The notes: generated by a model from the sequence alone, not told the origin. A DNA stretch of 64,000 nucleotides from Caballeronia sp. SBC1 (GCF_011493005.1 NZ_CP049158.1:806001-870000); one strand, 5' to 3'. Shown: positions 17,651-27,460, numbered from the stretch's first letter. Numbers and translations are program-made.

Positions 17651-18577
17651 CTAGTTCTCATACTGCACCGCTACGCCGTTCTTTGAAATCAACAGGTCCA
17701 GGAAGGTCTTGGTGATTCGATCGGATGGTTGTCCGTTATGTCCCTTGAACGCGACGACGAGCTCCCAGCAAGGCGCGGCACTGTCAGATAGTTTTGCCAC
17801 TGCAATTGGGCTTGCACGCGCGTCCTTTGCGCGCGCGCGTGCGATTGATTCGGGCACGAGCGCTATGCCCAGGCCCTGAGCGACCAGATCGAGCAACGTC
17901 GATACGTCATTCACCTCAAAAGCGGTTGTGCGAGCGCCAGGGAGAGCGGCAAAGCCCCGGTCCAGCAGACGTCTCATTCCCCAGTCGGGCTTGAGATCGA
18001 CGAAGGTTTCGTCCAGCAGACCCAACATGTTGGTCGCAGGCCCATCAGCTAATGGATGCCTCGGCGAACAGACCACTACAACATCCTCGCAGGCCAGCAT
18101 TCTTGTCACCATCCCGGCACCGGTTTCTCCGGGTTGGGTAAATACGAGATCGAGCCGCCCCTCGTTCACTTCATCAAGCAAAGGCGTCGCACCATCCAGC
18201 AGTAGCTGGACATCGATACCGGGAAATCGGTCGCGAAATCGCCCTAGAGAGGCCGGCAAGTCGACGAACGGCGCCAGGCTCTGAATCGAGCCGATGCGCA
18301 ACTGTCCACGGGCGAGGCCGTGCACCTGGGTGACTGCCAGGCGCGCTTCGCGGGCCGCTGCCAGCACCCGAGCCGCTTCCTTCAACAGAACCTTGCCCGC
18401 GGGCGTCAAATCAACGCGACGCGTGCTACGAACGAGCAATGGACCGCCGAGCTCTTCTTCAAGCATGCGGATTGTTTGCGAAAGGCCGGACTGCACAATG
18501 TTCAGCCGTCGTGCCGCCCTGGTGAAGTGACGTTCTTCGGCTACGGCAATAAAACACTCAAGCTGCTTTAGATCCAT
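17651..18577 (-). CDS. LysR-family transcriptional regulator
   Basis: This 308-residue LysR protein has the standard N-terminal helix-turn-helix (LECFIAVAEERHFTRAARRLNIVQSG is split across the HTH) and a two-lobed effector domain from about residue 90. It is transcribed divergently from the DUF4148 gene across a 361-bp gap containing a perfect palindrome. Its target could be that gene or the downstream SDR; the effector is unknown. Confidence 0.85.
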   Translation of the reverse strand: MDLKQLECFIAVAEERHFTRAARRLNIVQSGLSQTIRMLEEELGGPLLVRSTRRVDLTPAGKVLLKEAARVLAAAREARLAVTQVHGLARGQLRIGSIQSLAPFVDLPASLGRFRDRFPGIDVQLLLDGATPLLDEVNEGRLDLVFTQPGETGAGMVTRMLACEDVVVVCSPRHPLADGPATNMLGLLDETFVDLKPDWGMRRLLDRGFAALPGARTTAFEVNDVSTLLDLVAQGLGIALVPESIARARAKDARASPIAVAKLSDSAAPCWELVVAFKGHNGQPSDRITKTFLDLLISKNGVAVQYEN

Positions 18578-18938
18578 TTACTTGTCCTGGATGTGCCGAG
18601 TTCGTGCTGCGGGTCAACTGCAGCGATCCAGCTTCAGTTGGCTGATGATGTCAGCCGCGTCAGGAGCGCGTGTCCGGATCGGCACTTTCTTTACTGAGGA
18701 AGACGTATCGTAGCTCTGACGTACGTCAGGTTAGATCAATGCCGTGCTGAGCGGACTGCAGGATCGGCACCGCGCATACATTGTACGCGGCGTGCCGGGC
18801 GGCAGCACACGCACCAGCTCGGATAACAAATTTGTAATGGGAAAGTTGGCGTGAGGTCATGGTCGGATACGCACAATGCGAATCAGGTGCTGCTCGTGGT
18901 GAGCGACACCATCTCACCGACATTGAAAGGCAGCCATC
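18578..18938. promoter_or_regulatory. Divergent intergenic region with a perfect 14-bp palindrome
   Basis: No gene fits this 361-bp region between the LysR gene and the DUF4148 gene. CTGACGTACGTCAG at 18716-18729 is a perfect palindrome and the best candidate regulatory site. Its distance from both starts (about 140 and 210 bp) is larger than usual for a simple operator. Confidence 0.5.
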
Positions 18939-19250
18939 ATGAAATCACTCATCTGCGCGGTATTCGCCGCTGCTGTTCTCGCCGCTCCCTCGCTCTCATT
19001 TGCACAAGTGAGCAACGCACCGGTCACGCGTGCAGAAGTCAAAGCCGAACTTGTGCAGCTCGAACAGGCAGGCTATAACCCGGCACGCAACGACCTGAAT
19101 TACCCAGCCGATATTCAAGCCGCCGAAGCGCGCGTTCATACGTCATCGACTGCTGACACGTCCTACGGTGGTGTATCCGAAGGGAGCGCATTCGGATCAA
19201 AAGCACCCGTAGCCGAGCTTCAGAGTCAGACGCTGTACGCGCATCATTGA
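18939..19250 (+). CDS. DUF4148 domain secreted protein
   Basis: This 103-residue protein starts with a clear signal peptide (cleavage likely after SLSFA) and has the DUF4148 pattern TRAEVKAELVQLEQAGYNP, common in Burkholderiaceae and often present in many copies per genome. These small periplasmic proteins have no assigned function. AAGGCAGCC precedes ATG 18939. It diverges from the LysR gene. Confidence 0.85.
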   Translation: MKSLICAVFAAAVLAAPSLSFAQVSNAPVTRAEVKAELVQLEQAGYNPARNDLNYPADIQAAEARVHTSSTADTSYGGVSEGSAFGSKAPVAELQSQTLYAHH

Positions 19251-19383
19251 TGACTGCTCCGACAGCGAGGCGCCCTGTTCGGAAGGCGACCGTGGTGCAG
19301 GCTTTGAAGAATTGTTGCGAAGTGGAAGATCAGAGATAATCAACGGGGTAGGGTGCCAAGTACTCGCCTAGGAGGGGTCATTG

Positions 19384-20238
19384 ATGACTCACTTTGCTTT
19401 CACTGCTGGATCGGTCGCCGTTGTCACGGGCGGTGCTGCCGGTATCGGCCTCGCCGCTGCCAAGCGATTCGCGCAACTCGGACTTCGCGTTTGCATCGCG
19501 GATCTGGGTGCGGACAGACTCGCGCGAGCAGCACAGGAAGTCGCCATCCTGACGGCTCATGGAGCGGACGATGTCATGGCCGTTGAGACGGATGTCAGCC
19601 GTGTCGAGGACCTACGTCGACTTGAGGCAGCGGTTCAGGATCGCTTCGGCGGGACAGATATCCTCATGAACAACGCCGGGATTCAACCTGGCAGCGCAAT
19701 CTTCGGTCCGGCCGCTAACTGGGAACGGGTGCTTGACGTCAACCTGTGGGGAGCCATCCGTGGCACTCAGGCTTTCGTCCCTTCAATGATCGCGCGCGGC
19801 CGCCCGGGTCTGGTTATCAACACCGGCTCCAAGCAAGGTATCACTACGCCGCCCGGTGACCCGGCTTATAACGTTTCCAAAGCCGGCCTTAAGGCGTTCA
19901 CCGAAGCGCTGCAGCATGAACTGCGCAACACGCCGGATTGCCAGCTAAGCGCTCATTTGCTGATCCCGGGTTTTGTATTCACGAACCTTACCGCTCAGGG
20001 GCGCGCGGAGAAGCCGGCCGGCGCCTGGACCCCTGAGCAAACGGTCGATTTCATGATGGAACGCTTGGGTGCCGGCGACTTCTACATTCTCTGCCCCGAC
20101 AACGATGTACCGCGCTCCCTCGACGAGCGACGCATCCTGTGGGCAGCGGGAGACATTGTCGAGAACCGTCCGCCGCTGTCGCGCTGGCATCCGGATTACA
20201 AGCAAGCGTTCGAAGCGTTCAGCCGGAAAGCCGACTGA
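19384..20238 (+). CDS. Short-chain dehydrogenase/reductase (SDR)
   Basis: This 284-residue classical SDR has TGGAAGIG as the cofactor loop near residue 15, NNAG in strand 4 and the catalytic YNVSK. Lengthened C-terminal sequence (HPDYKQAF) is typical of a subgroup with bulky substrates. ATG 19384 is preferred over the TTG at 19381 because GGAGGGG lies 6-8 bases upstream. The aldo/keto reductase gene converges on it. The substrate is unknown. Confidence 0.82.
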   Translation: MTHFAFTAGSVAVVTGGAAGIGLAAAKRFAQLGLRVCIADLGADRLARAAQEVAILTAHGADDVMAVETDVSRVEDLRRLEAAVQDRFGGTDILMNNAGIQPGSAIFGPAANWERVLDVNLWGAIRGTQAFVPSMIARGRPGLVINTGSKQGITTPPGDPAYNVSKAGLKAFTEALQHELRNTPDCQLSAHLLIPGFVFTNLTAQGRAEKPAGAWTPEQTVDFMMERLGAGDFYILCPDNDVPRSLDERRILWAAGDIVENRPPLSRWHPDYKQAFEAFSRKAD

Positions 20239-20388
20239 CCTGCCGGCAGATAGTCAGTCTGCTGCGCACTTGGTTCAGGGTGGTGTTCGGTGTCCTCAGC
20301 ATCGAAAGATCGCTCGTCTTGGGCGCTCTCCCTAGCAGAGCGCCCGATTACGACAGAACTGTTTTTCAGTGTGACCGGCAGGATCGGC

Positions 20389-21444
20389 CTATGCCTTCAG
20401 ATGCGGTCCCAGTAACGACAGGTCCGGGACTCCAAGGCGATCGTGTGCGGTCTGCACCTGGTGCCAGTACGGGTAGAGCAGGGGCGGCGCGCTTACCTTG
20501 TCGAGCCGCTCGCGCTGTTCGGCGGTCAACGCGAGATTCGCCGCGCCGAGGTTGTCACGCAGTTGCGTCTCGTTGCGTCCGCCGATGATCACCGAGGCAA
20601 CGGCAGGGCGGCCGAGCGTCCATGCAAGCGCTACCTGTGCGGCCGAGACTTGGTGCTCGCCGGCAATCTCGACGAGTACGTCGACGATCGACCACAGCCG
20701 TTGCTCGTCGCGGATTGGCGGCTCGGTCCAGCCTGCGAGCTGGCGTGTGCCTTCGGGCGTCGCGTCGCGGCGATGCTTGCCTGACAGCAGGCCGCCTGCG
20801 AGCGGACTCCAGACCAGAATGCCGAGTCCCTGATCGAGCGCGATCGGCGCGAGCTCATATTCTGCTTCGCGTGCTTCGAGCGTGTAGTGGATCTGCTGGC
20901 TCACAAAGCGCGGCAGACGATCTCGTTCGCTCACGTGCAGCGCTTTCATCAGGTGCCAACCCGAGTAGTTCGAGCAGCCGATGTAACGGATCTTGCCGTG
21001 CCGGACCAATAGGTCGAGCGCTTCCAGCGTCTCTTCAAGTGGCGTGAGCCCATCCCATTGATGAACCTGGTAGAGGTCAATTACATCGGTCTTGAGGCGG
21101 CGCAGGCTCGCCTCGCAAGCCTGGATCAAATGATGCCGCGACAGGCCCCGGTCATTCGGGCCGTCGCCCATTGGAAAGCGTGCCTTGGTGGCAATCAGCA
21201 CACCGCCCTTGCGTTTTCCGCCAAGCGCCTCGCCGACAATTTCCTCCGACGCGCCATTCGAATAGACGTCCGCCGTATCGATCAGGTTGACGCCCGCGTC
21301 GATGCACATGTCAATCTGCCGACGCGCATCGTCGAGGCCGACTTCGCCGACGCTCGCAAATTTGCCCTTGCCGCCCATCGTCATGGTGCCGAGCGTAATG
21401 GTCGACACCTTGAGGCCAGAACGACCGAGTTGACGATATTCCAT
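20389..21444 (-). CDS. Aldo/keto reductase
   Basis: This 351-residue NADPH-dependent TIM-barrel reductase has the AKR tetrad: D in LIDTADVYS, Y in the same block, K in IATKARF and H in YQVHQWD. The C-terminal IIGGRNETQL cofactor site is also present. Start at 21444 (MEYRQLGRSGLKVS) is the family start and has AGGAGA upstream in the transcript. An in-frame extension to 21555 has no support. The substrate is unknown; its only close neighbour on the same strand is the MFS/M81 pair upstream. Confidence 0.85.
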   Translation of the reverse strand: MEYRQLGRSGLKVSTITLGTMTMGGKGKFASVGEVGLDDARRQIDMCIDAGVNLIDTADVYSNGASEEIVGEALGGKRKGGVLIATKARFPMGDGPNDRGLSRHHLIQACEASLRRLKTDVIDLYQVHQWDGLTPLEETLEALDLLVRHGKIRYIGCSNYSGWHLMKALHVSERDRLPRFVSQQIHYTLEAREAEYELAPIALDQGLGILVWSPLAGGLLSGKHRRDATPEGTRQLAGWTEPPIRDEQRLWSIVDVLVEIAGEHQVSAAQVALAWTLGRPAVASVIIGGRNETQLRDNLGAANLALTAEQRERLDKVSAPPLLYPYWHQVQTAHDRLGVPDLSLLGPHLKA

Positions 21445-21601
21445 GATGAAGCAATCTCCTATGAATGTTGCACAGGGTTCAGGACCCCGCGCACGATTAT
21501 TTCGCATCCACCCGCGCGGGAAAATCTTGCCTGTTCCCTCCGTTGACGCGCCCAACCGTTCGACGATATAGGAGATTCACTTACCATTCCAATGGGAATA
21601 T

Positions 21602-21623
21602 CTGCTTAGATTAAGCAGTTTTT
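21602..21623 (+). terminator. Hairpin followed by T tract (possible terminator or operator)
   Basis: CTGCTTA (21602-21608) and TAAGCAG (21612-21618) form a 7-bp stem with a 3-base loop, followed by TTTTT on the + strand. No + strand gene reads into it, so it would block antisense transcription towards the MFS gene. It may instead be a dyad operator ahead of the aldo/keto reductase, near another dyad ATTCC-N4-GGAAT at 21586-21599. Confidence 0.4.
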
Positions 21624-21655
21624 ATGCTTAACGGTGTTTCAAGGAACTCCTCTGA

Positions 21656-23020
21656 TCAGATCACCGATCTTGAGACGCGCTGTTCCGGGAGCTCAGTGGG
21701 TCTCACCGATGGCGGCGCGGCGCGGCTCGTGCGCTCGATGAGCACGACCATGGTTGCGGACATGCACATCAGCGCGGCGACGCCGAGCATAGGGACGCGA
21801 TACGACCCGGTCACATCATGTAGCCACCCGGTCGCATAAGGCCCGAGGAAACCGGCGAGCGTGCCAATCGTATTGATGAGTCCGATCCCGGCCGCCGCCG
21901 CTGCATTGCTGAGATAGCGCGGAGGCAACTGCCAGAACGACGCATGCGGTGTATAGACGCCCACGGCGCCGAGCGTAAAGGCGGCCATCACCTCGTACGG
22001 CGAGGACAGGAAGAGCGCCGCGGCGAACGACAAACCACCCACCGCGGTAGGAATCGCGACGTGCCACGCGCTGACAGCGGTACGCCGTGCATACTGTCCC
22101 CACAACAGGATGGTCAACGCCGACACCGAGAATGGAATCGCGGTGATCAGTCCGATCTGGAGGACCGAATAGTTCACCGCGAACGTCCGTGAAAACTCGG
22201 CGACGATCTGTGGCATGAAGAACGACAGCGCGACGACGCCAATATTAATGCCGAAGTAGATCAGCCCAAAGGCAAGAACGCGCCGATCCAGCAACGCACT
22301 CCACGCGCTTTGCGGCGACACCCGCCGCGCCTCCTGCTGCTCCACTGCAAGCGCCTGATTCAGTTCAGCGCGCTCGTCCGCAGTCAACCAGGAGGCATCG
22401 TCTGGCCGATTTTTCATCAGGATGAAGGTGGCGACGCCTAACGCAATCGCCGGCAGTCCTTCAATGAAGAACATCGAGCGCCAGCCGGGCCACCCGAAAA
22501 TATGCACATGCTCCATGACGAAGGTTGAAATCGGCGCGCCGAGCATGTTCGACAGCGGGATCGCGATAAAGAGCAGTGACATCAGCCACACCCGTTCCTG
22601 CCGCGGCAGCCAGAACGTGACGTACAGCACCATCCCCGGAAAGAAACCCGATTCGGCGATACCGAGAAGAAAGCGCAGCACGTACAGCGTGTGCGCGCTG
22701 TTCACGAATGCGGTCAGCGACGCAATGATTCCCCATGTGACGAGAATACGGGTCATCCAAAGCCGCGCGCCGAACCGGGCCAGCATCAGGTTGCTCGGCA
22801 CGGCAACGAGAATGTAGCCCGCGTAGAAGAGGCCGGCCGCGAACCCGAACTGCGAGACCGACATGCCGAGTTCGTGATTCATGGTCAATGCCGCGTAACC
22901 GACATTCGCCCGGTCCATCTGGTTCACGACATAGAGCAGGATCAGCAGGGGTGCCAGGTGCCAAATGACTTTCCGGGCGGTCTGGGGTCTGATTCGTGCG
23001 GCATTCAAGGTATCGTTCAT
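21656..23020 (-). CDS. MFS transporter, ACS family, paired with M81 peptidase
   Basis: This 454-residue carrier has about twelve membrane segments and ACS signatures (NQMDRANVGYAALTMNHEL and RFLLGIAESGFFPGMVLY). Its ATG immediately follows the stop codon of the M81 gene without a gap, so the two are translationally linked. It probably imports the substrate of that hydrolase. Substrate not identifiable from sequence. Confidence 0.87.
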   Translation of the reverse strand: MNDTLNAARIRPQTARKVIWHLAPLLILLYVVNQMDRANVGYAALTMNHELGMSVSQFGFAAGLFYAGYILVAVPSNLMLARFGARLWMTRILVTWGIIASLTAFVNSAHTLYVLRFLLGIAESGFFPGMVLYVTFWLPRQERVWLMSLLFIAIPLSNMLGAPISTFVMEHVHIFGWPGWRSMFFIEGLPAIALGVATFILMKNRPDDASWLTADERAELNQALAVEQQEARRVSPQSAWSALLDRRVLAFGLIYFGINIGVVALSFFMPQIVAEFSRTFAVNYSVLQIGLITAIPFSVSALTILLWGQYARRTAVSAWHVAIPTAVGGLSFAAALFLSSPYEVMAAFTLGAVGVYTPHASFWQLPPRYLSNAAAAAGIGLINTIGTLAGFLGPYATGWLHDVTGSYRVPMLGVAALMCMSATMVVLIERTSRAAPPSVRPTELPEQRVSRSVI

Positions 23021-24580
23021 TTAAGTACTCGCGTGGCTGTTGGGCTGGACCGCACGGACTGTCGTGCTCCACGTTGCAATGTCGTCCAGCGGTACCACCG
23101 GTCTCGGTAATTTCTTGAAGTCGAAACGCGCGAGAATCGGCGAGGTCAGGCCCGGCGCATCGACGCTCACGATTTGTTCGTCAGCAAAGAACTCGTCGAA
23201 CGCAGCCCTGAAATGTCCGCGTGACTTCAACACCACGACGCGCACGCTGGCGATATCAATGCCGAACATCTCGAAGAACATTGGCTCGTGACACTGGTGC
23301 CGCTTGCTGATGACGATGACCGTCACACCTCCGACTTGAAGCGCAACCGACGGACCGAGGTCGAAGCTGCACCCGGCCAGTTGTCCGCGGCGGCCGATAC
23401 CTTTGCCGGTATGCAGCCGCAACACCCGGGCGGGCACGTCGAACCGTTCTGAATGAACGGTGGTTTCGGCCCGGTTGAACCGCGCATTGAACGTTCCGCC
23501 GGTACCGGCCAGGTAGGCGTCCGACACCAGTTCCGGGTCCGTGACGACGCCGAGGATCGCACCGCGCACGTCCTGTTCGTGGAGTGCTTTCAGAATAAAC
23601 GGCGTGTTGCCGCGCCCGCCGCCGCCAGGGTTGTCGGCTACGTCAGCGAGTAGCACGGGGGCTCGCGACGTATCGTCGCCTGTTGCTTTCGCGAGGTTGA
23701 CGGCATCGTTGAGTGGCGTCAGCCGCGGCGTGAATGCGGCACGCTCCTGCCACGCGTACGACGCAAGCTCGTTCGCAATCCGGGCGGCGAGCGGCGCGTC
23801 TGCCCGCGTGGTGACCAGTACCGTCAGCCCGTTCTTCGGCGTGTCCGCAAATGCGAATCCACCGGCAATCGAGACGTTCACAATGCGCGGATCATCGAGC
23901 GCTTCGGCGCGTCGGATCATTTCAGCATACGGTCCTGTGCCGGGGGCTGTCAGCAACTGTGTCGGCGGTGCACAGACGGGCATTCGCACATGGGCGACGG
24001 ACGTGCGCATACCGTCCAGCAGTTCGATGGCGATCCGCGCCGCCTCGGCACCTCGCTCGGCCATATCCGTGTGAGGATTGCGACGGTACGACACGAGCGC
24101 GTTGACTGCGTCGACCATCCGGTCCGACACGTTCGCATGCAAGTCGATGGTGGCGACGATCGGTACCGCCGGCCCGACGATGCGTCGTACCAGCGTGAAC
24201 ACCGCGCCGTCGGGATCGTCTTCTTCTGTCGTGATCGCTGCGCCATGCTCACAGATGTAGACGGCGTCAAGCGGCAACGCGGCGCGCAACCGCTTCTCGA
24301 ATTCGCGCAGCGTATCGGCGAAAAATGCGTGCTCGACTGGTCCGCCAGACTCCGCGTTCGCGAACAGGATGGGTACCGGTGTCCAGGCTTGGAGCGCGTC
24401 CATCGTTCGAACGAACGCCGGGATTTCCGGCGTCATAACAGGTGCCGCGCTTCTCGCGTCAACCAGGAGCGCGGCGTCTTGCAGATACGCACGCGATACG
24501 AAATCGGCGCGCGTCGAAACCGGTGCAAACCGGTTCGACTCGATCGCGAAGCCAAGAATGGCAATGCGCGGGTTTTTCAT
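23021..24580 (-). CDS. M81-family (MlrC/microcystinase C-like) metallopeptidase
   Basis: This 519-residue protein carries the MlrC-type layout: N-terminal RIAILGFAIESNRFAP, metal-binding segments EHGAAIT, TIDLHANVS and YRRNPHTDM, then ADVADNPGGGGRGNTP, and the C-terminal MlrC domain ending near DSPI-like LTSPILARFDF. MlrC hydrolyses linear microcystin in sphingomonads, but most homologues sit beside carriers in soil bacteria and act on unknown small amides or peptides. Start 24580 has AAGGAG upstream; a 24607 start is not needed. A LysR gene is divergent. Confidence 0.85.
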   Translation of the reverse strand: MKNPRIAILGFAIESNRFAPVSTRADFVSRAYLQDAALLVDARSAAPVMTPEIPAFVRTMDALQAWTPVPILFANAESGGPVEHAFFADTLREFEKRLRAALPLDAVYICEHGAAITTEEDDPDGAVFTLVRRIVGPAVPIVATIDLHANVSDRMVDAVNALVSYRRNPHTDMAERGAEAARIAIELLDGMRTSVAHVRMPVCAPPTQLLTAPGTGPYAEMIRRAEALDDPRIVNVSIAGGFAFADTPKNGLTVLVTTRADAPLAARIANELASYAWQERAAFTPRLTPLNDAVNLAKATGDDTSRAPVLLADVADNPGGGGRGNTPFILKALHEQDVRGAILGVVTDPELVSDAYLAGTGGTFNARFNRAETTVHSERFDVPARVLRLHTGKGIGRRGQLAGCSFDLGPSVALQVGGVTVIVISKRHQCHEPMFFEMFGIDIASVRVVVLKSRGHFRAAFDEFFADEQIVSVDAPGLTSPILARFDFKKLPRPVVPLDDIATWSTTVRAVQPNSHAST

Positions 24581-24760
24581 CAATTGCTCCTTATCGGCCG
24601 GTGTCATCAGCCGGCATTCGGCGCTGACATTCCCGGCGGGTCATCGAAAGGCAATCGCATTTCCATGCGCGGCATCATGGCGTACCGTGCATGGACGCGA
24701 ACATCGGCACTTGAGCTCGCACGCGGTGAAAAGAGTATTGGCCGTCAAATAGCCGCGGGG

Positions 24761-24812
24761 GTTAACATCTTCTTATTGCTTCGTTAACACGCAACTTAAC
24801 GCGCAGCTTAAT
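24761..24812. promoter_or_regulatory. Phased TTAA repeats in M81/LysR divergent promoter
   Basis: The gap between the M81 and LysR genes carries two GTTAAC hexamers (24761-24766 and 24783-24788), followed by TTAA at 24796 and 24808. Three of the TTAA cores (24784, 24796, 24808) are spaced exactly 12 bp apart. They lie just before the LysR start at 24820 and are plausible sites for LysR binding and autoregulation. Confidence 0.45.
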
Positions 24813-24819
24813 TACGTCG

Positions 24820-25812
24820 ATGATGACGTCGACAATGATCTCGACTGAAGACCTGCACTTTTTCATTACGCTGACGGCTGCCGCTTCGCTCGCGGACGCC
24901 GCGCGCAAGCTCGATGTCACGCCGCCTGCTGTCACGCAGCGCTTGCATCTCCTGGAAAAGCGGCTGGGCATGCGCTTGATCGACCGGTCGGGCCGGCGCA
25001 TGGTGCTGACCGATGAGGGCGAACTGCTCGCGGTGCACGCGCGCAGGATCTGCGATGACATCGGCAATCTGTCGGACACGCTGGCGTCGCGACGCGGGAC
25101 GGTGGCGGGGCATCTTCGAGTGATTGCGCCGCTCGGATTCGGGCAGCGGTACATCGCACCCGTCATCGCCAAATTTCGCAGCCTCTATCCGGAAGTGACC
25201 GCAAGCCTGATGCTATCGGATCGCCCCACGCACCTTTCGGATGACACCTGGGACCTGATGGTTCATATTGGCGAGCTACGCGATTCCACGCTAGTCAGCC
25301 GGCGCCTTGCGCCGAACCGGCGCATCCTGTGCGCGGCGCCGCGCTATCTCGCGTTGCGAGGCGAACCACGTCACCCGGATGAACTGCGTGTGCACGACTG
25401 CATCGCGCTACGCGAAAACGATGAAGACGTGACGATGTGGCGCTTCATGCCGATGCAGCACGGCACACCGGCGAATGTCAGGATCGAGCCATGCCTGACG
25501 AGCAACGACGGCGGCACCGTACGCGATTGGGCACTTGCCGGGCTCGGGATCATTGCGCGTTCCGAATGGGACGTCGCCGAGCATCTGCACGCGGGCCGTC
25601 TTGTCCCGCTACTCGATGGGTGGCAATTGCCGGATGCCGATATCGTCGCACTGATCAGCTCGCGACATGGACGCTCATTGCGCGCGACGCGCTTTCTCGA
25701 CCATCTGCACTCGTCGTTATCGCAACTGCTGTGGCCGCCGTCCGTCGCAGGCGAACCAGCAGAGCGCGGCCGTGCTGAGCACAGACGTAAGCCAGGGCCA
25801 GATGCCGGCTAG
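24820..25812 (+). CDS. LysR-family transcriptional regulator
   Basis: This 330-residue regulator has an N-terminal winged HTH (AAASLADAARKLDVTPPAVTQRL) and a C-terminal co-inducer domain, with a long polar tail rich in Glu, Arg and Pro. It is divergent from the M81 peptidase/MFS pair, the usual arrangement for the activator of such genes. ATG codons at 24820, 24823 and 24835 all lie before the HTH; none has a strong ribosome site. Confidence 0.85.
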   Translation: MMTSTMISTEDLHFFITLTAAASLADAARKLDVTPPAVTQRLHLLEKRLGMRLIDRSGRRMVLTDEGELLAVHARRICDDIGNLSDTLASRRGTVAGHLRVIAPLGFGQRYIAPVIAKFRSLYPEVTASLMLSDRPTHLSDDTWDLMVHIGELRDSTLVSRRLAPNRRILCAAPRYLALRGEPRHPDELRVHDCIALRENDEDVTMWRFMPMQHGTPANVRIEPCLTSNDGGTVRDWALAGLGIIARSEWDVAEHLHAGRLVPLLDGWQLPDADIVALISSRHGRSLRATRFLDHLHSSLSQLLWPPSVAGEPAERGRAEHRRKPGPDAG

Positions 25813-26137
25813 TCGAATGCTGTTGCGCCGCCTACATGACCGACAGGGCCTGATTGTTCTCGTAACACGCGTTCACGGGGAGCGGATCAATCGTCCGCCA
25901 ATGTACGTAAACGGCAAGGACACGGGGACCATCTGACGGGCACTCGTCACGCTGCCCGGGCCGTCGCGCAGGGTGGATGCGCTGAAGAATTCGAATCGTT
26001 TTATCGCGGTCATCGCGTGTGACGTTCAAACCAGAAGACAAACAGAATCTCGCTCACACACTGCCTGTTACGATATCTGTATCTGGCTTAGATATTTCCC
26101 GCCAACCGGCAGGAACTCAAAATTATAAAGATCAAAC
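25813..26137. other. Intergenic region without a recognised gene
   Basis: This 325-bp gap separates the LysR gene and the surface-adhesin-E-like gene. Short frames exist on both strands but none has a ribosome site or protein-like composition. I see no strong hairpin. Confidence 0.6.
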
Positions 26138-26527
26138 ATGAATAGAATACTTGCGATCGGCGCATTTCTGCTTTTATCGTCGGCTTCGGCGATTGCGTCG
26201 GATTGGGTCCAGGTCTTCACGAACCCGGCGGAGGCCATAAGCGTTGATACCGACTCTATTGCTCGCAGTGGCGACAACATCAACGCCTGGACTCGGACGG
26301 TCTTGACGGTAGAGACGGACGTGCAGCTCGGACGTCCCGCCAAGGAGGTCAGGACACAATACATTGCGGACTGTCAGGGCAGAACACTCCTCGTGAACGC
26401 ACTGATGTTTTACGATGCGCAAGGTAATGTCCTCGCTTCTCTGCCGCCGGAGCAAGACGCTCCAGCGGTTGTCGTCCCGGGTACAGCCGGAGAGTTCATA
26501 TTGCGTGCGGTGTGCAATAAGGGCTGA
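26138..26527 (+). CDS. Surface-adhesin protein E-like exported protein
   Basis: This 129-residue protein has a signal peptide (RILAIGAFLLLSSASAIA, cleavage near 21) and the core features of the surface-adhesin E-like domain: W23 in the first strand, ISVDTDSIARSGD, a long middle strand with TRTV, and two cysteines (in IADCQGRT and AVCNKG) that may form a disulfide. Such proteins are common small exported proteins of beta-proteobacteria with no known enzymatic role. It appears monocistronic. Confidence 0.7.
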   Translation: MNRILAIGAFLLLSSASAIASDWVQVFTNPAEAISVDTDSIARSGDNINAWTRTVLTVETDVQLGRPAKEVRTQYIADCQGRTLLVNALMFYDAQGNVLASLPPEQDAPAVVVPGTAGEFILRAVCNKG

Positions 26528-26581
26528 AGATCAATGTGCGGCCGGCCTGTTCGAATGCGGCTTAAACGGGTTTATCGCACA

Positions 26582-27427
26582 TCATTCGGTTCGCCGTCTT
26601 GAAGAGATGGCGGACGCGGTGGAAATCACGAGATCCGCAAAGCGCTGCTCGTCTCGCTCGGCTTGCCAGCGCGGCCGGGCGACCGCGATGTTCACCGCGC
26701 CAACTGCACGCCCATGTGAATTGGTAATCGCCGCGGCTGTTGAAATGTCGCTGACGAAGTATTCGTCTTCGGTGTGTGCATATCCCTGCTTGCGGATTTG
26801 CGCGATGCGGTCCTTGATCTTGCGGGGCTGATGCACTGTCGAAGGCGTGTACGCAATCAGGTTCGTACGCGCGAGGATATCTTCGACTTCGCCGTCGCTA
26901 AGCGTAGCAAGAATGGCAAGGCCCGGAGCCGTGCAATAGGCTGGCAAGCGCGATCCGGTGATCACGTGCGCATTGAATACGTTGCGGCTGACAATGCGAA
27001 GCACGAACACAATATCCGTATCGTCGAGCACGGTAAGGTTCGTGGCCTCTTCGGTTTCAGAGCCCAGTTGCTGCAAATAAGGGGTCGCGCGGCTGACTAG
27101 TTCGTTAGACGTAAGATAGTGATAGGTGAAGTCGAGCAGCTTTGGCGACAGTTCATACTTCCTGCTTTCCGGATCCTTGAACAAATAGCCAAGCGCCGCT
27201 AGCGTGAACGTAAAGCGCTGCGTCGCGCTCAGGTCAAAACCGGTGAGCGATGCAATCTCGGACAGCGACAACTGGCGCTTGCTGCCGTCGAATGCAGTAA
27301 GCACTGTCATCGCTTTTTCGACCGACTGAACGTAGAGCGACGAAGCAGTGGGGTCCGCAATGGGCGCACCTTCAGCGTTGACGGCGCTCTTTTTCCGTCC
27401 TGGATTCTTGAGAGATGCCTTTGTCAC
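26582..27427 (-). CDS. IclR-family transcriptional regulator
   Basis: This 281-residue regulator has an N-terminal winged HTH (LSEIASLTGFDLSATQRFTFTLAALGYL) and a C-terminal IclR effector domain. It starts at a GTG (27427) without a visible ribosome site, so translation may be leaderless or the start may be misplaced. It is the last gene behind the acyl-CoA ligase operon on the same strand. Candidate operators of form TTATC-N7-GATAA lie just upstream of it and at the head of that operon, pointing to it as the local regulator. Confidence 0.83.
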   Translation of the reverse strand: MTKASLKNPGRKKSAVNAEGAPIADPTASSLYVQSVEKAMTVLTAFDGSKRQLSLSEIASLTGFDLSATQRFTFTLAALGYLFKDPESRKYELSPKLLDFTYHYLTSNELVSRATPYLQQLGSETEEATNLTVLDDTDIVFVLRIVSRNVFNAHVITGSRLPAYCTAPGLAILATLSDGEVEDILARTNLIAYTPSTVHQPRKIKDRIAQIRKQGYAHTEDEYFVSDISTAAAITNSHGRAVGAVNIAVARPRWQAERDEQRFADLVISTASAISSRRRTE

Positions 27428-27460
27428 GATAAATATCGGCCAGTTGAATGTTGGCCTGAA

